Shown here piece by piece: positions 7,495-14,261 of a stretch of 14,261 nt of DNA. The notes under the pieces were generated by a model. It was not told the origin of the DNA, searched no databases, and was given only the letters and a program-made list of their open reading frames with translations. The stretch is taken from assembly GCA_029934165.1 (NCBI GenBank), contig JAOZMU010000032.1, positions 1 through 14,261 on the forward strand, given 5' to 3'. Origin of the DNA: Bacteroidales bacterium (GTDB lineage: Bacteria > Bacteroidota > Bacteroidia > Bacteroidales > JAOZMU01). Numbering within the stretch: position 1 is the stretch's first letter; the number at the start of each line of letters is the position of its first letter. The position numbers were made by a program, and so were the translations under genes.

Positions 7495-7528
7495 ATTTAT
7501 TTATTTTCAAAAAAATACGTACTATGTT

Positions 7529-9013
7529 TTAATAACGAATAACTCTAAGTGTATCCAAATGCAACCTTATTTTAAGGAAATTTGCAATTTCTTTTTCTTT
7601 TCTTTTCCTTTTTGCTTGCCAGACATTACGTTTCCAATGGATTAAAAAAGTGCTTATTGTATCGCATTTTCCATCTACGGTGGCTTCTATTGAGGGGGCG
7701 TATGCAATTTTGAGAATATCATTATGTAGAGTTGTCAATTCGCTAAGTACCTGATAGAAAGGTATCGTATCTTTTTCATTTGCAATTATTGCACGTTTTA
7801 GCTCTTCTTCCAAAAATTCAATTTGTTCTTCTTGGTCAGAGATTTTCTTTTCGTTTTTTTGATATATTTCTTCTATTATTCCAATTCTGACTTGAGTTTT
7901 CAGGCTACTAAGTCGCTGATTAATATCTTCGGTATTGCTTTCGGCTTGATAAATCCTAACGACGGTTTTTTTTGTTACTGCCGTAATATATTCGTTCCAA
8001 AACCCTTTTTTTGCAATAAGCCCGTAATCTGTAAGTTTGCTGTTTAATTCTACCAAAATTTCGTCAGGAACTTCTTTTCCAATAAGATACAACTCGATTA
8101 CGGAAAGTGTATCTGTAAATACAATTTTATGGTCTATAACTTCGCTGCCATCAAATTTTACGTTATCGTTTATAAATTCGCGCGTATAAGCATTGAATCT
8201 GGTTTCTTTTATAATATTCCAAAAAATCTTTGCGCTAGGCAAAATTACTATCAAGCTGAATATCAAAATATAACGTTTTATTTGTCGTTCTCGTGCGTGG
8301 TTAACAAAATTCTTTTTCGGAAAATGTAGCATACGTACAACAAAAAATGTTGAAACACTAATGAAAACCGAATTTAGGAAGAAAAGATAAAATGCTCCGA
8401 AGAAAAATCGCCAATTGCCTGTTGCTAATCCAAAACCAGCAGTACAAAGTGGTGGCATCAAGGCAGTTGCAATTGCCACTCCCGGAATAACATTGGTTTT
8501 TTCTCGGCGCGACCCTGCAAGAATCCCTGCCAAACCGCCAAAAATAGCAATTGAAACATCAAGAATTGTTGGTTTTGTGCGTGCTAATAATTCGCTTTGT
8601 ACCTCTTTTAATGGGCTGATAAGGAAATAAATAGTAGATGTTAGCAAACTAATAAAAATGGCTATTCCGAAGTTTTTGAGTGAGCGTGTCAAAATATCCC
8701 AATCGTAAGTGCCAATAGCTAACCCAATTCCGAGAATTGGTCCCATCAGTGGCGAAATTAACATGGCTCCAATGATTACTGGTGTCGAATTAACATTTAG
8801 TCCGATTGAAGCGATAAGAATTGAAAATATTAGAATCCACGATGCGTGTCCGCGAAAAACAATATCGCGCTCAATTCCATCAATAGTTCCTGCAACGTCT
8901 GTCCCCTTGACACTCATCACATTACGGATAAATCCTACAAAGACTTTTACTACCTTCGAGAAATCTTCTTTTACGTGCGAGCCAAGTTTGGCATTGCGTT
9001 TTGCTTCTGGCAT
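7529..9013 (-). CDS. DUF389 family membrane protein
   Basis: 494 residues. The DUF389 signature is clear: GAMLISPLMGPILGIGLAIG at about 82-101 and PGVAIATALMPPLCTAGFGL at about 177-196. About seven membrane helices are seen (57-75, 77-100, 113-133, 150-167, 175-197, 203-228, 247-265). The short N-terminal part (1-56) is soluble, and a long C-terminal part (about 270-494) holds a coiled coil (about 380-412, Glu/Lys-rich) and a basic tail (KRNVWQAKRKRKEK). The family's biochemical function is unknown; its two glycine/proline loops suggest a transporter or channel-like core, which is inference. The start is the ATG at 9013, 42 bases or so downstream of a predicted transcription start. The gene diverges from the DUF4271 gene. 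Confidence 0.85.
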   Translation of the reverse strand: MPEAKRNAKLGSHVKEDFSKVVKVFVGFIRNVMSVKGTDVAGTIDGIERDIVFRGHASWILIFSILIASIGLNVNSTPVIIGAMLISPLMGPILGIGLAIGTYDWDILTRSLKNFGIAIFISLLTSTIYFLISPLKEVQSELLARTKPTILDVSIAIFGGLAGILAGSRREKTNVIPGVAIATALMPPLCTAGFGLATGNWRFFFGAFYLFFLNSVFISVSTFFVVRMLHFPKKNFVNHARERQIKRYILIFSLIVILPSAKIFWNIIKETRFNAYTREFINDNVKFDGSEVIDHKIVFTDTLSVIELYLIGKEVPDEILVELNSKLTDYGLIAKKGFWNEYITAVTKKTVVRIYQAESNTEDINQRLSSLKTQVRIGIIEEIYQKNEKKISDQEEQIEFLEEELKRAIIANEKDTIPFYQVLSELTTLHNDILKIAYAPSIEATVDGKCDTISTFLIHWKRNVWQAKRKRKEKEIANFLKIRLHLDTLRVIRY

Positions 9014-9061
9014 AACAAAAATGTTAATAGTTATGGTTCAATACTTTTGACTGGTAGTCTC

Positions 9062-9092
9062 CAAAATTATTGTGTTTTTTGTTGATTATCAA
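9062..9092 (-). promoter_or_regulatory. predicted promoter of the DUF389 gene
   Basis: On the minus strand TTG (9092-9090) is followed by 20 bases and TAATTTTG (9069-9062), close to the Bacteroidota arrangement TTG-N19-TAnnTTTG. The site is about 50 bases upstream of the ATG at 9013. The spacer is one base longer than the usual 19. Confidence 0.5.
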
Positions 9093-9170
9093 TTCATTAT
9101 AAAAATTCCAAGTCTCTACCAGAAAACTGTTTGGTGTTTACTCTAAAACCAACGGTCTGACCCAAATATA

Positions 9171-9200
9171 TTGATTTTTAACGAAATTGAACTACTTTTG
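9171..9200 (+). promoter_or_regulatory. predicted promoter of the DUF4271-hemD-rnpA cluster
   Basis: TTG (9171-9173), exactly 19 bases, then TACTTTTG (9193-9200) is a full match to the Bacteroidota primary sigma-factor pattern. Transcription would start near 9206 and leave a leader of about 130 bases before the ATG at 9336. That leader contains a seven-codon reading frame (9309-9332). Apart from the two predicted promoters, I see no further structure in the 9014-9335 gap. Confidence 0.6.
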
Positions 9201-9335
9201 TGGTCAAATAAGTAGATGGTTAAAGATAATTGATACCTTTATCGTTGTTATTGACTTGAATATCAACATAATACTTTTCCTGATAAATAGCATAATGTGC
9301 TTAAATAAATGAACAGAATTTTTCTATCGTAAAAA

Positions 9336-11306
9336 ATGGCAAAAGAGTACGACTATATAATTTTGTGCATAAATTCTATTTCGCTAAATAGTGATGAGAA
9401 AGATTCTACTAATTATCTTGTTGACAGTAATTTAGTAGATCTTAATTCAACAATAGATTTAATAGATTCTACAAGTTACATTTTCGCTAACTTCGAGAAA
9501 ACGAAAAGCGAAAACAAGCTGGCAATATTCTCGCTTAATAAAATAGATGACAATATATTACACGCCACAGTTTTAGACTCGGCATTATTACACAGCTCTT
9601 CCAACACTCAAATAGATTCCACAAGTTATGTTTATTTGCATTTCGACAGAAATCTTGACAACTGGCTTTTCTCTGTTTCGGAAGTCGAAATTTCAAAAGT
9701 GTCAAACTCTGCCGTTATCGACTCAACAAAGAGCGACGAAAATCCATTGCAAATATACGATTCCACGAGCTTTGTTTACGCAAATTTCAACTCTAAAAAA
9801 ATTGACTCGAATCCTCTTTTTGAAACAAGCAACAAAAAAATTTATTCTTCTCCACTCGAAAATAAAATAAAAACTACCAAAGACTCTACAAGCTACATTT
9901 ATCACGGATTTTCAAAGGATTTTTCGCCAAATTATCTTCTGAGTTGGAAATCTGAAGTGAGTAAAAATTCCAACCCAGAAAAAAACGTTCCTGTTGAAAA
10001 TTCGTTACCGACAAATTTTGAGCTTCAAATAGATTCTACAAGTTTTATTTATAACACTAAATACGAAATCGTTACGAGTAACAATAATTCATTTTTTAAA
10101 ACATATAAAAAACATTCTTCTCAAAACAATTATAAAACAACGGTACGACAAATAGATTCTACGAGTTATTTTTATACGTCTTTCAACGAATCTAACTATT
10201 ATTTGACATACTGGAACACTCAAATAAATTTCGGAGAAGTAATCGCAAAAACTGAAACTGAAACTGAAACTGAAAGCGAAATTGCTTTTGATAGCTTGAG
10301 AATTAATATTGACTCTACCAGTGATTTATACTTAAACTACGACAAAAATACAGCTCAAAATCTGTTCTTCGGCAGGCACATTACCGAAACAGAAAAACGA
10401 GACACCGTAAAGGCTGATATAGAGAAAGATACACTTATTTTGCCAAAAATAGAATTAATAGATTCAACTATATTTGAACCCGTAAAAATCGTAAAAATAT
10501 TTGATATAGACTCCACTAGCGATTATTATTTATCTTTTGAGCGCGACACGCTATATTCGCGAAATGCGCTGAAAAAACATTTTGTTTACCCCAAAGAAAT
10601 CGCTGTAACAGAAATAGTTGAGGAAGTTGCAAGTCCTGAAATAACAGAGGCAAACAAAGCTGGAGCAAAAGATTGGTTCTTCTTTGTTACGCTACTTTCA
10701 ATCGGGATTGTTGGATTTCTGAAAGTTTTTTACGACAAACAACTTCGTGCAAATCTTTTTGCGATTTATAATAAACAAGAATCAAATCGTATTTTTAATG
10801 ACAACAGCGCGCTAACCAATCGCGTCTCCATTTTTTTACTGCTGCTTTTTGCGCTAAATCTGAGTATGTTTCTTATTGAGTGTTCCTCTTTTTACGGGAT
10901 ATTACTAACAACAAGCTCAAAACTGATAACGTATTTTGCACTAAGCATCATCATCATTTTACTCAATGTATTAAAAATTTTCCAATTATCACTACTCGGA
11001 AAAATTTTAAAAATACAAGATACCATAAACGAATATATCCACGAAATATACATTCACAATAAAGCAATCGGTATCAGTCTTTTTCCCATCATAATTTTCA
11101 TGCCTTTTGTAATCGCAAGTGCAACAAAGGCATTTGTTTACACCGGTTTTGGATTAATTGTGGTGTTTAGTCTCCTTAGAATTTTTCGTGGAGCAAAAAT
11201 AATATTCACAAAACGTCTTTCAATATTTTATATGATTTTATACCTTTGCACTCTCGAAATATTACCCATCTTGATAATACTAAAATTCATAAAATCCTTT
11301 ATGTAA
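9336..11306 (+). CDS. DUF4271 membrane protein with a long DSTS-repeat N-terminal region
   Basis: 656 residues. The C-terminal part (about 446-656, starting DWFFFVTLLS) has about six membrane segments (448-466, 497-514, 520-546, 577-597, 601-618, 628-650) and matches the DUF4271 family, which in Bacteroidota usually precedes hemD as here. Family members I remember are much shorter (roughly 200-330 residues). The extra N-terminal region (1-440) is polar, rich in Ser, Asn, Asp and Lys, and carries eight copies of a DSTS(Y/F/D)xY motif at Asp 44, 94, 142, 183, 233, 274, 326 and 392, mostly 41-52 residues apart, plus weaker copies at 23, 129 and 376. No signal peptide is seen; an in-frame TAA stands two codons before the ATG, so the start cannot lie further upstream. 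The side of the membrane on which the repeats lie is unclear. Function is unknown; gene order suggests a housekeeping setting. hemD follows after 76 bases. Confidence 0.8.
   Translation: MAKEYDYIILCINSISLNSDEKDSTNYLVDSNLVDLNSTIDLIDSTSYIFANFEKTKSENKLAIFSLNKIDDNILHATVLDSALLHSSSNTQIDSTSYVYLHFDRNLDNWLFSVSEVEISKVSNSAVIDSTKSDENPLQIYDSTSFVYANFNSKKIDSNPLFETSNKKIYSSPLENKIKTTKDSTSYIYHGFSKDFSPNYLLSWKSEVSKNSNPEKNVPVENSLPTNFELQIDSTSFIYNTKYEIVTSNNNSFFKTYKKHSSQNNYKTTVRQIDSTSYFYTSFNESNYYLTYWNTQINFGEVIAKTETETETESEIAFDSLRINIDSTSDLYLNYDKNTAQNLFFGRHITETEKRDTVKADIEKDTLILPKIELIDSTIFEPVKIVKIFDIDSTSDYYLSFERDTLYSRNALKKHFVYPKEIAVTEIVEEVASPEITEANKAGAKDWFFFVTLLSIGIVGFLKVFYDKQLRANLFAIYNKQESNRIFNDNSALTNRVSIFLLLLFALNLSMFLIECSSFYGILLTTSSKLITYFALSIIIILLNVLKIFQLSLLGKILKIQDTINEYIHEIYIHNKAIGISLFPIIIFMPFVIASATKAFVYTGFGLIVVFSLLRIFRGAKIIFTKRLSIFYMILYLCTLEILPILIILKFIKSFM
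9462..10535 (+). repeat. protein-level DSTS tandem repeat array
   Basis: Eight units sharing (I/Y/K)DSTS(Y/F/D)xY, usually followed by a short aromatic stretch such as NxF or hxF and often a later LxxW or LFF. The motif codons begin (Asp) at 9465, 9615, 9759, 9882, 10032, 10155, 10311 and 10509. The copies use different synonymous codons (Asp GAT or GAC, Ser TCT or TCC, Thr ACA, ACG, ACC or ACT, Ser AGT or AGC), while the DNA between motifs is not similar. The motif is therefore old and kept at protein level, and is not a recent DNA duplication. Confidence 0.85.
10251..10274 (+). repeat. ACTGAA hexamer microsatellite
   Basis: Four perfect copies of ACTGAA followed by AGCGAA encode alternating Thr-Glu (TETETETE, then SE) at residues 306-315 of the DUF4271 protein. 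Gain or loss of a unit would keep the frame and alter only spacer length between DSTS units six and seven. Confidence 0.8.
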
Positions 11307-11382
11307 TAAGCATTTGGATTTATCCTAACTTCTACAACACAAAAGTTAGTCGATTTTGTTTAACGAATAAAACCATACCAGT

Positions 11383-12132
11383 TTGAAAACTCGAAGAATA
11401 TTAGTCTCTCAGCCGGAACCACAAAATGGCAAATCGCCCTATATTGATTTAGCAGAACGCACGAGTGTTACGGTTGATTTCCGTCAATTCATTAAGGTAG
11501 AGGGAATTGCCACTCGCGAATTTCGTAAATCTAAGGTTAATATGCTCGACCACACCGCCGTAATTTTCACCAGTAAAACTTCCATCGACCACTATTTTCG
11601 GGTTACAGAAGAACTCCGATTAAGTGTGCCCGAAGACATGAAATATTTTTGTGCCAACGAAGCAACAGCTTATTACTTACAGAAATACATTGTCTATCGG
11701 AAACGAAAAATTTTCTTTGGAAAACGAACTTTAGATGATATGTTTGGCGAAGTGGTAAAACACAAAAACGAAAAATATTTGCTGCCTGTTTCTGTCAATC
11801 ACAAGCTCGACATTCCGCGCAAATTGAAAAAGCTGAAAATTAATTTCACAAAAGCCGAATTGTACGAAACCGTATTTTGCGATTTAACAGACTTACAACT
11901 AACCGATTACGATATACTCGTGTTTTTTAGTCCACAAGGAATTAAATCTTTATTTTCCAACTTTCCTGAGTTTAAACAAAGTGAAACAAAAATCGCATCG
12001 TTTGGACCTAGCACAGCAAAAGCCGTAAAAGATGCCGGTTTACGTTTGGACATCAAAGCTCCCATGCCACAAGTTCCATCAATGTCCAAGGCTCTTCAGA
12101 TTTATCTTGAGAAACTTGCCAAGAAAAAATAG
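11383..12132 (+). CDS. hemD: uroporphyrinogen-III synthase
   Basis: 249 residues, normal length for the enzyme, which closes and inverts ring D of hydroxymethylbilane to give uroporphyrinogen III in haem and corrinoid synthesis (cytoplasmic). The sequence follows the Bacteroidota version: RRILVSQPEP at the start, FIKVEG and DHTAVIFTSK in the first domain, and near the end VFFSPQGIKSLF and FGPSTAKAVKDAGL. This last pair is the typical HemD pattern (a Ser-Pro/Ser-Gly loop and a G-x-x-T-A helix). The start is TTG at 11383-11385; the next in-frame ATG is about residue 54, after conserved N-terminal sequence, so TTG is favoured. It sits between the DUF4271 gene and rnpA, as in other Bacteroidota, with rnpA following after 9 bases. 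HemD is a poorly conserved family, so the call leans on context as well as motifs. Confidence 0.85.
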   Translation: MKTRRILVSQPEPQNGKSPYIDLAERTSVTVDFRQFIKVEGIATREFRKSKVNMLDHTAVIFTSKTSIDHYFRVTEELRLSVPEDMKYFCANEATAYYLQKYIVYRKRKIFFGKRTLDDMFGEVVKHKNEKYLLPVSVNHKLDIPRKLKKLKINFTKAELYETVFCDLTDLQLTDYDILVFFSPQGIKSLFSNFPEFKQSETKIASFGPSTAKAVKDAGLRLDIKAPMPQVPSMSKALQIYLEKLAKKK

Positions 12133-12141
12133 CCGTTGCAA

Positions 12142-12549
12142 ATGTCAATAAACACACAAAAATACACTTTCCCCAAAAAAGAGCGTCTCTGTAGTAAGCC
12201 TATTATCAATAGGTTATTTGCAGATGGGCTCTTTTTTAAATCCCGACCTTTCCATATTATTTGGACAAAAACAGCTCTTCCATACAAAGATGTTCCTGCA
12301 CAACTTGTGATTAGTGTTCCCAAAAGACGTTTCAAACTTGCCGTCGATAGAAATAAAATCAAAAGACGCATAAGAGAAGTTTATCGAAAAAACAAACATC
12401 ACTTATTTTCCGATATTCGAGAAGAGAATATTCAAATTGCATTTATTCTAATCTACACAGGAAATAAAATTCCGTCCTACGAAATTATCGAAAAAAAACT
12501 CCCCGAAATATTACAAGAACTATCCAATGCGATATTAATTAAAAATTGA
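12142..12549 (+). CDS. rnpA: ribonuclease P protein component
   Basis: 135 residues from the ATG at 12142. The RNase P protein signature is clear: FPKKERLCSKPIINRLF at the N-terminus, then VISVPKRRFKLAVDRNKIKR and RIREVYR (residues about 57-82). It assists the catalytic RNA (not in this window) in maturing tRNA 5' ends. A TTG six bases upstream is in frame, but the ATG is preferred because the conserved start fits it. The gene follows hemD after 9 bases and probably shares its transcript. The gene yidD, which often follows rnpA, is not here: after rnpA comes a 657-base gap. Confidence 0.92.
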   Translation: MSINTQKYTFPKKERLCSKPIINRLFADGLFFKSRPFHIIWTKTALPYKDVPAQLVISVPKRRFKLAVDRNKIKRRIREVYRKNKHHLFSDIREENIQIAFILIYTGNKIPSYEIIEKKLPEILQELSNAILIKN

Positions 12550-12718
12550 CTACCACTTGAAAATAAGATTTTTATGCAACCTGAAAAGTAAATTATTTGA
12601 ATGTATAACATATCGGAGTTGTATTTTTTATTTTAAAAATATTTCGGTGCTACGAACCTTTAGAAATAAGGTCTAAGATTAGGGTGTTAATAATTGATTA
12701 TTTTGTATCCTAAGGTCT

Positions 12719-12760
12719 AGACCTATTTTTTTATGACGCGTCTAAGCTGTGAATTAACAA
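12719..12760 (+). repeat. repeat R2, copy B
   Basis: Second copy of the R2 repeat (see 6591-6631), same orientation, one extra T in the T-run and three substitutions. It lies in a non-coding gap downstream of rnpA. Confidence 0.75.
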
Positions 12761-13134
12761 CTTATGTTAATAAAAAGCGTAAGAACTTTTGTAAGAGTAC
12801 TTACTAAGACAAATAAGTTACTGAAACGTCGGAAGAGTTTTTCTTACAGTCGCTAATTATTTGAATATCAGACAAAAACACAATTCAGGCTAATTTATGT
12901 AACGTTTTGCTAATCAATGAATTAGTATTTTTCTTAATAGTTATTCAGACTTTTTTCAGGAGATAAGTTAATTTGAGCTTTGTCCTAAGCCGAATAATCG
13001 CCACGTGAAAAAAATTGACATGAATTATCGAAGCTACCTAAAACGCTAAACACAAAGCAACTAAGGACGGAAATGCCTGCAATTTTTCGGAAAATTGTTG
13101 CCAGAAATGGCGAACAACTACAAATCGTGCAAAG

Positions 13135-13165
13135 TTGACTATTTTCTGTTTTTATGTTACTTTTG
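13135..13165 (+). promoter_or_regulatory. predicted promoter of gpsA
   Basis: TTG (13135-13137), 20 bases, then TACTTTTG (13158-13165) fits the Bacteroidota promoter pattern. It implies transcription starting near 13172 and supports the ATG at 13207 as start instead of the in-frame TTG at 13135, which lies inside the promoter. Confidence 0.6.
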
Positions 13166-13206
13166 GCATTAATTGTACCGTTAATTTGTTCCATAAATAT
13201 ATAGCC

Positions 13207-14202
13207 ATGGGAAATAATAAAAAAATTGCTGTTTGTGGTGGCGGAAGCTGGGCAACTGCCATTGTTAAAATACTACAAAACAATCTCAAACATATCAATT
13301 GGTATATGCGCGATGAAGAGAATGTTAAATTTATTGAGCAACATCATCACAATTTGAAATACTTGACATCAGTAAAATTAGATGTTAGTAAAATTACGTT
13401 GTATTGCGATATTAACAAGGTTTGTCGCGATTCCGACATTCTAATTTTTGCAATTCCATCGGCATTTCTCGAGCCTTCGTTTCGTTATTTAAGTGTTGAC
13501 CTTAGTAGTAAGCTCATTGTTTCGGCGATAAAAGGAATTGTACCTTCGGAAAATTTGATTGTTGGAGAGTATTTTCACCAGACACAAAAACTTCCTTACT
13601 CGAATTTTGCAGTAATATCTGGTCCTTGCCATGCCGAAGAGGTTGCATTAGAGCGACTTTCGTATCTTACAATTGCATCGCAAAACGAAACGCTTGGAAA
13701 ACAGGTTGCCAATATGTTAGATTGCCGTTACATCAACACCATTTTGTCTGATGATATTTTTGGCACGGAATATTCTGCCGTTCTAAAAAATATTTATGCT
13801 ATCGCTGCCGGAATTTGCAATGGACTTGGCTACGGAGATAATTTTCAGGCAGTGCTGATTTCCAACGCAATACAAGAGATTAAACGATTTGTTGATTTGG
13901 TGCATCCGATTTCGCGCGATATAAAAAGCTCGGCATATTTGGGCGATTTATTGGTAACCGCATATTCACAATTTAGCCGTAATCGCACATTTGGAACAAT
14001 GCTCGGCAAGGGCTATTCTGTCAGCTCGGCGCAACTGGAAATGAGCATGATAGCCGAAGGTTATTATGCTACGGACAGCATTTTTCGGATAAACCAAAAA
14101 CACAATGTGAGTATGCCTATTTGTGATGCTGTTTACAAAATTGTTTATAAAAAAGCATCTCCAGCAAAAGAGATTAAAAAACTTGCAACAACCTTAACCT
14201 AA
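13207..14202 (+). CDS. gpsA: glycerol-3-phosphate dehydrogenase, NAD(P)+
   Basis: 331 residues, the usual length. The enzyme reduces dihydroxyacetone phosphate to sn-glycerol 3-phosphate for phospholipid synthesis (cytoplasmic). Family motifs are all present: the dinucleotide-binding IAVCGGGSWATAIV (residues 7-20), Lys109 in VSAIKGI, SGPCHAEE (138-145), the active-site Lys194 in SAVLKNIYAIAAGI, and the substrate-binding block GDLLVTAYSQFSRNRTFG (246-263). The C-terminal SSAQLEMSMIAEGYYA is typical of Bacteroidota. Using ATG 13207 gives a normal N-terminus; an in-frame TTG at 13135 would add 24 hydrophobic residues that overlap a promoter and are unlikely. It is probably transcribed alone, with its own promoter and a 657-base gap from rnpA. 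Confidence 0.95.
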   Translation: MGNNKKIAVCGGGSWATAIVKILQNNLKHINWYMRDEENVKFIEQHHHNLKYLTSVKLDVSKITLYCDINKVCRDSDILIFAIPSAFLEPSFRYLSVDLSSKLIVSAIKGIVPSENLIVGEYFHQTQKLPYSNFAVISGPCHAEEVALERLSYLTIASQNETLGKQVANMLDCRYINTILSDDIFGTEYSAVLKNIYAIAAGICNGLGYGDNFQAVLISNAIQEIKRFVDLVHPISRDIKSSAYLGDLLVTAYSQFSRNRTFGTMLGKGYSVSSAQLEMSMIAEGYYATDSIFRINQKHNVSMPICDAVYKIVYKKASPAKEIKKLATTLT

Positions 14203-14211
14203 ACTCTATTA

Positions 14212-14261
14212 GTAAAATGAATTTAATAAAGTAAGCCATTAAAATTCCTAACTAAAACTAA
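14212..14261 (+). repeat. repeat R3, copy B (runs into window edge)
   Basis: Fifty bases identical to the reverse complement of 6677-6726, starting 9 bases after the gpsA stop codon. The end of the repeat is not seen because the window stops. Its position right behind a gene would also fit a role in transcript ends. Confidence 0.85.

Larger units (their letters stand above)
12550..13206. other. long intergenic region between rnpA and gpsA
   Basis: A 657-base gap. It contains repeat R2 copy B (12719-12760), a small perfect stem GTAAG/CTTAC with loop AGTA at about 12792-12805, and the gpsA promoter near its end. I find no tRNA, no yidD-like frame and no convincing small gene; a 69-codon frame on the minus strand at 12985-13194 has no recognisable features. 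A Rho-independent terminator for rnpA is not obvious. Confidence 0.5.

Noticed and set aside
9044..9051. TACTTTTG on the plus strand as a promoter for the DUF4271 gene
   Set aside because: No TTG stands at the right distance; the site at 9171-9200 has both elements with exact spacing.
12550..12718. yidD remnant after rnpA
   Set aside because: No Cys-rich YidD motif is visible in any frame of this stretch.
12862..12871. TGAATATCAG as a third copy of repeat R1
   Set aside because: Only about ten bases plus a loosely similar A-rich tail match; the hairpin arms and flanks are absent. A similar short match near 9256 was dropped for the same reason.
12985..13194. 69-codon open frame on the minus strand in the rnpA-gpsA gap
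   Set aside because: Composition looks random, there is no promoter or conserved motif, and it overlaps the predicted gpsA promoter.
1..14261. CRISPR array, tRNA, rRNA or phage genes
   Set aside because: No regularly spaced direct repeats with unique spacers, no cloverleaf or rRNA-like sequence and no phage structural or integrase gene were seen on either strand.

Overview
This window looks like a chromosomal piece of a Bacteroidota bacterium (order not determinable by eye; Bacteroidales/Marinilabiliales-like). The DNA is AT-rich by inspection. Promoters match the Bacteroidota pattern (TTG, about 19-20 bases, then TAnnTTTG). The cluster DUF4271 protein - hemD - rnpA is a gene order I know from that phylum.

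The left two thirds (1-9013) is read on the minus strand. In transcription order it holds: a DUF389 membrane protein; a small unknown lipoprotein; a membrane sensor of 755 residues (HAMP-GAF-PAS, no kinase); a PD-(D/E)XK nuclease-like protein; a stand-alone zinc-binding-chemoreceptor-like (CZB) domain that has lost two of its four usual metal ligands; a second, paralogous HAMP-GAF-PAS sensor of 772 residues; and the first 97 codons of a protein resembling the PD-(D/E)XK 'transposase'/Rpn family, cut by the window edge. Both sensors stop in coiled coil without any histidine kinase, cyclase, phosphatase or receiver domain, so their output must go through partners.

The right third (9336-14202) is read on the plus strand: a 656-residue protein with a DUF4271 membrane domain preceded by about 440 residues built around eight 'DSTS' repeats; uroporphyrinogen-III synthase (hemD, TTG start); ribonuclease P protein (rnpA); and, after a long gap with its own promoter, glycerol-3-phosphate dehydrogenase (gpsA). 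The divergent gap at 9014-9335 carries promoter-like sites in both directions.

The intergenic DNA is unusually repetitive. Three repeat families each occur twice: R1 (107 bp, inverted, 3357-3463 and 7388-7494), R2 (about 41 bp, direct, 6591-6631 and 12719-12760) and R3 (50 bp, identical, inverted, 6677-6726 and 14212-14261, running into the window edge). R1 folds into two hairpins, and the differences between its copies in the large hairpin keep base pairing by exchanging G-C for G-U, which suggests a conserved RNA or single-stranded DNA structure. The R1 copies bracket a 4.1-kb segment containing the 755-residue sensor, the nuclease-like gene and the lipoprotein. The most interesting items are R1, the DSTS-repeat domain, and the kinase-less sensors linked to a degenerate CZB domain and nuclease-like neighbours.
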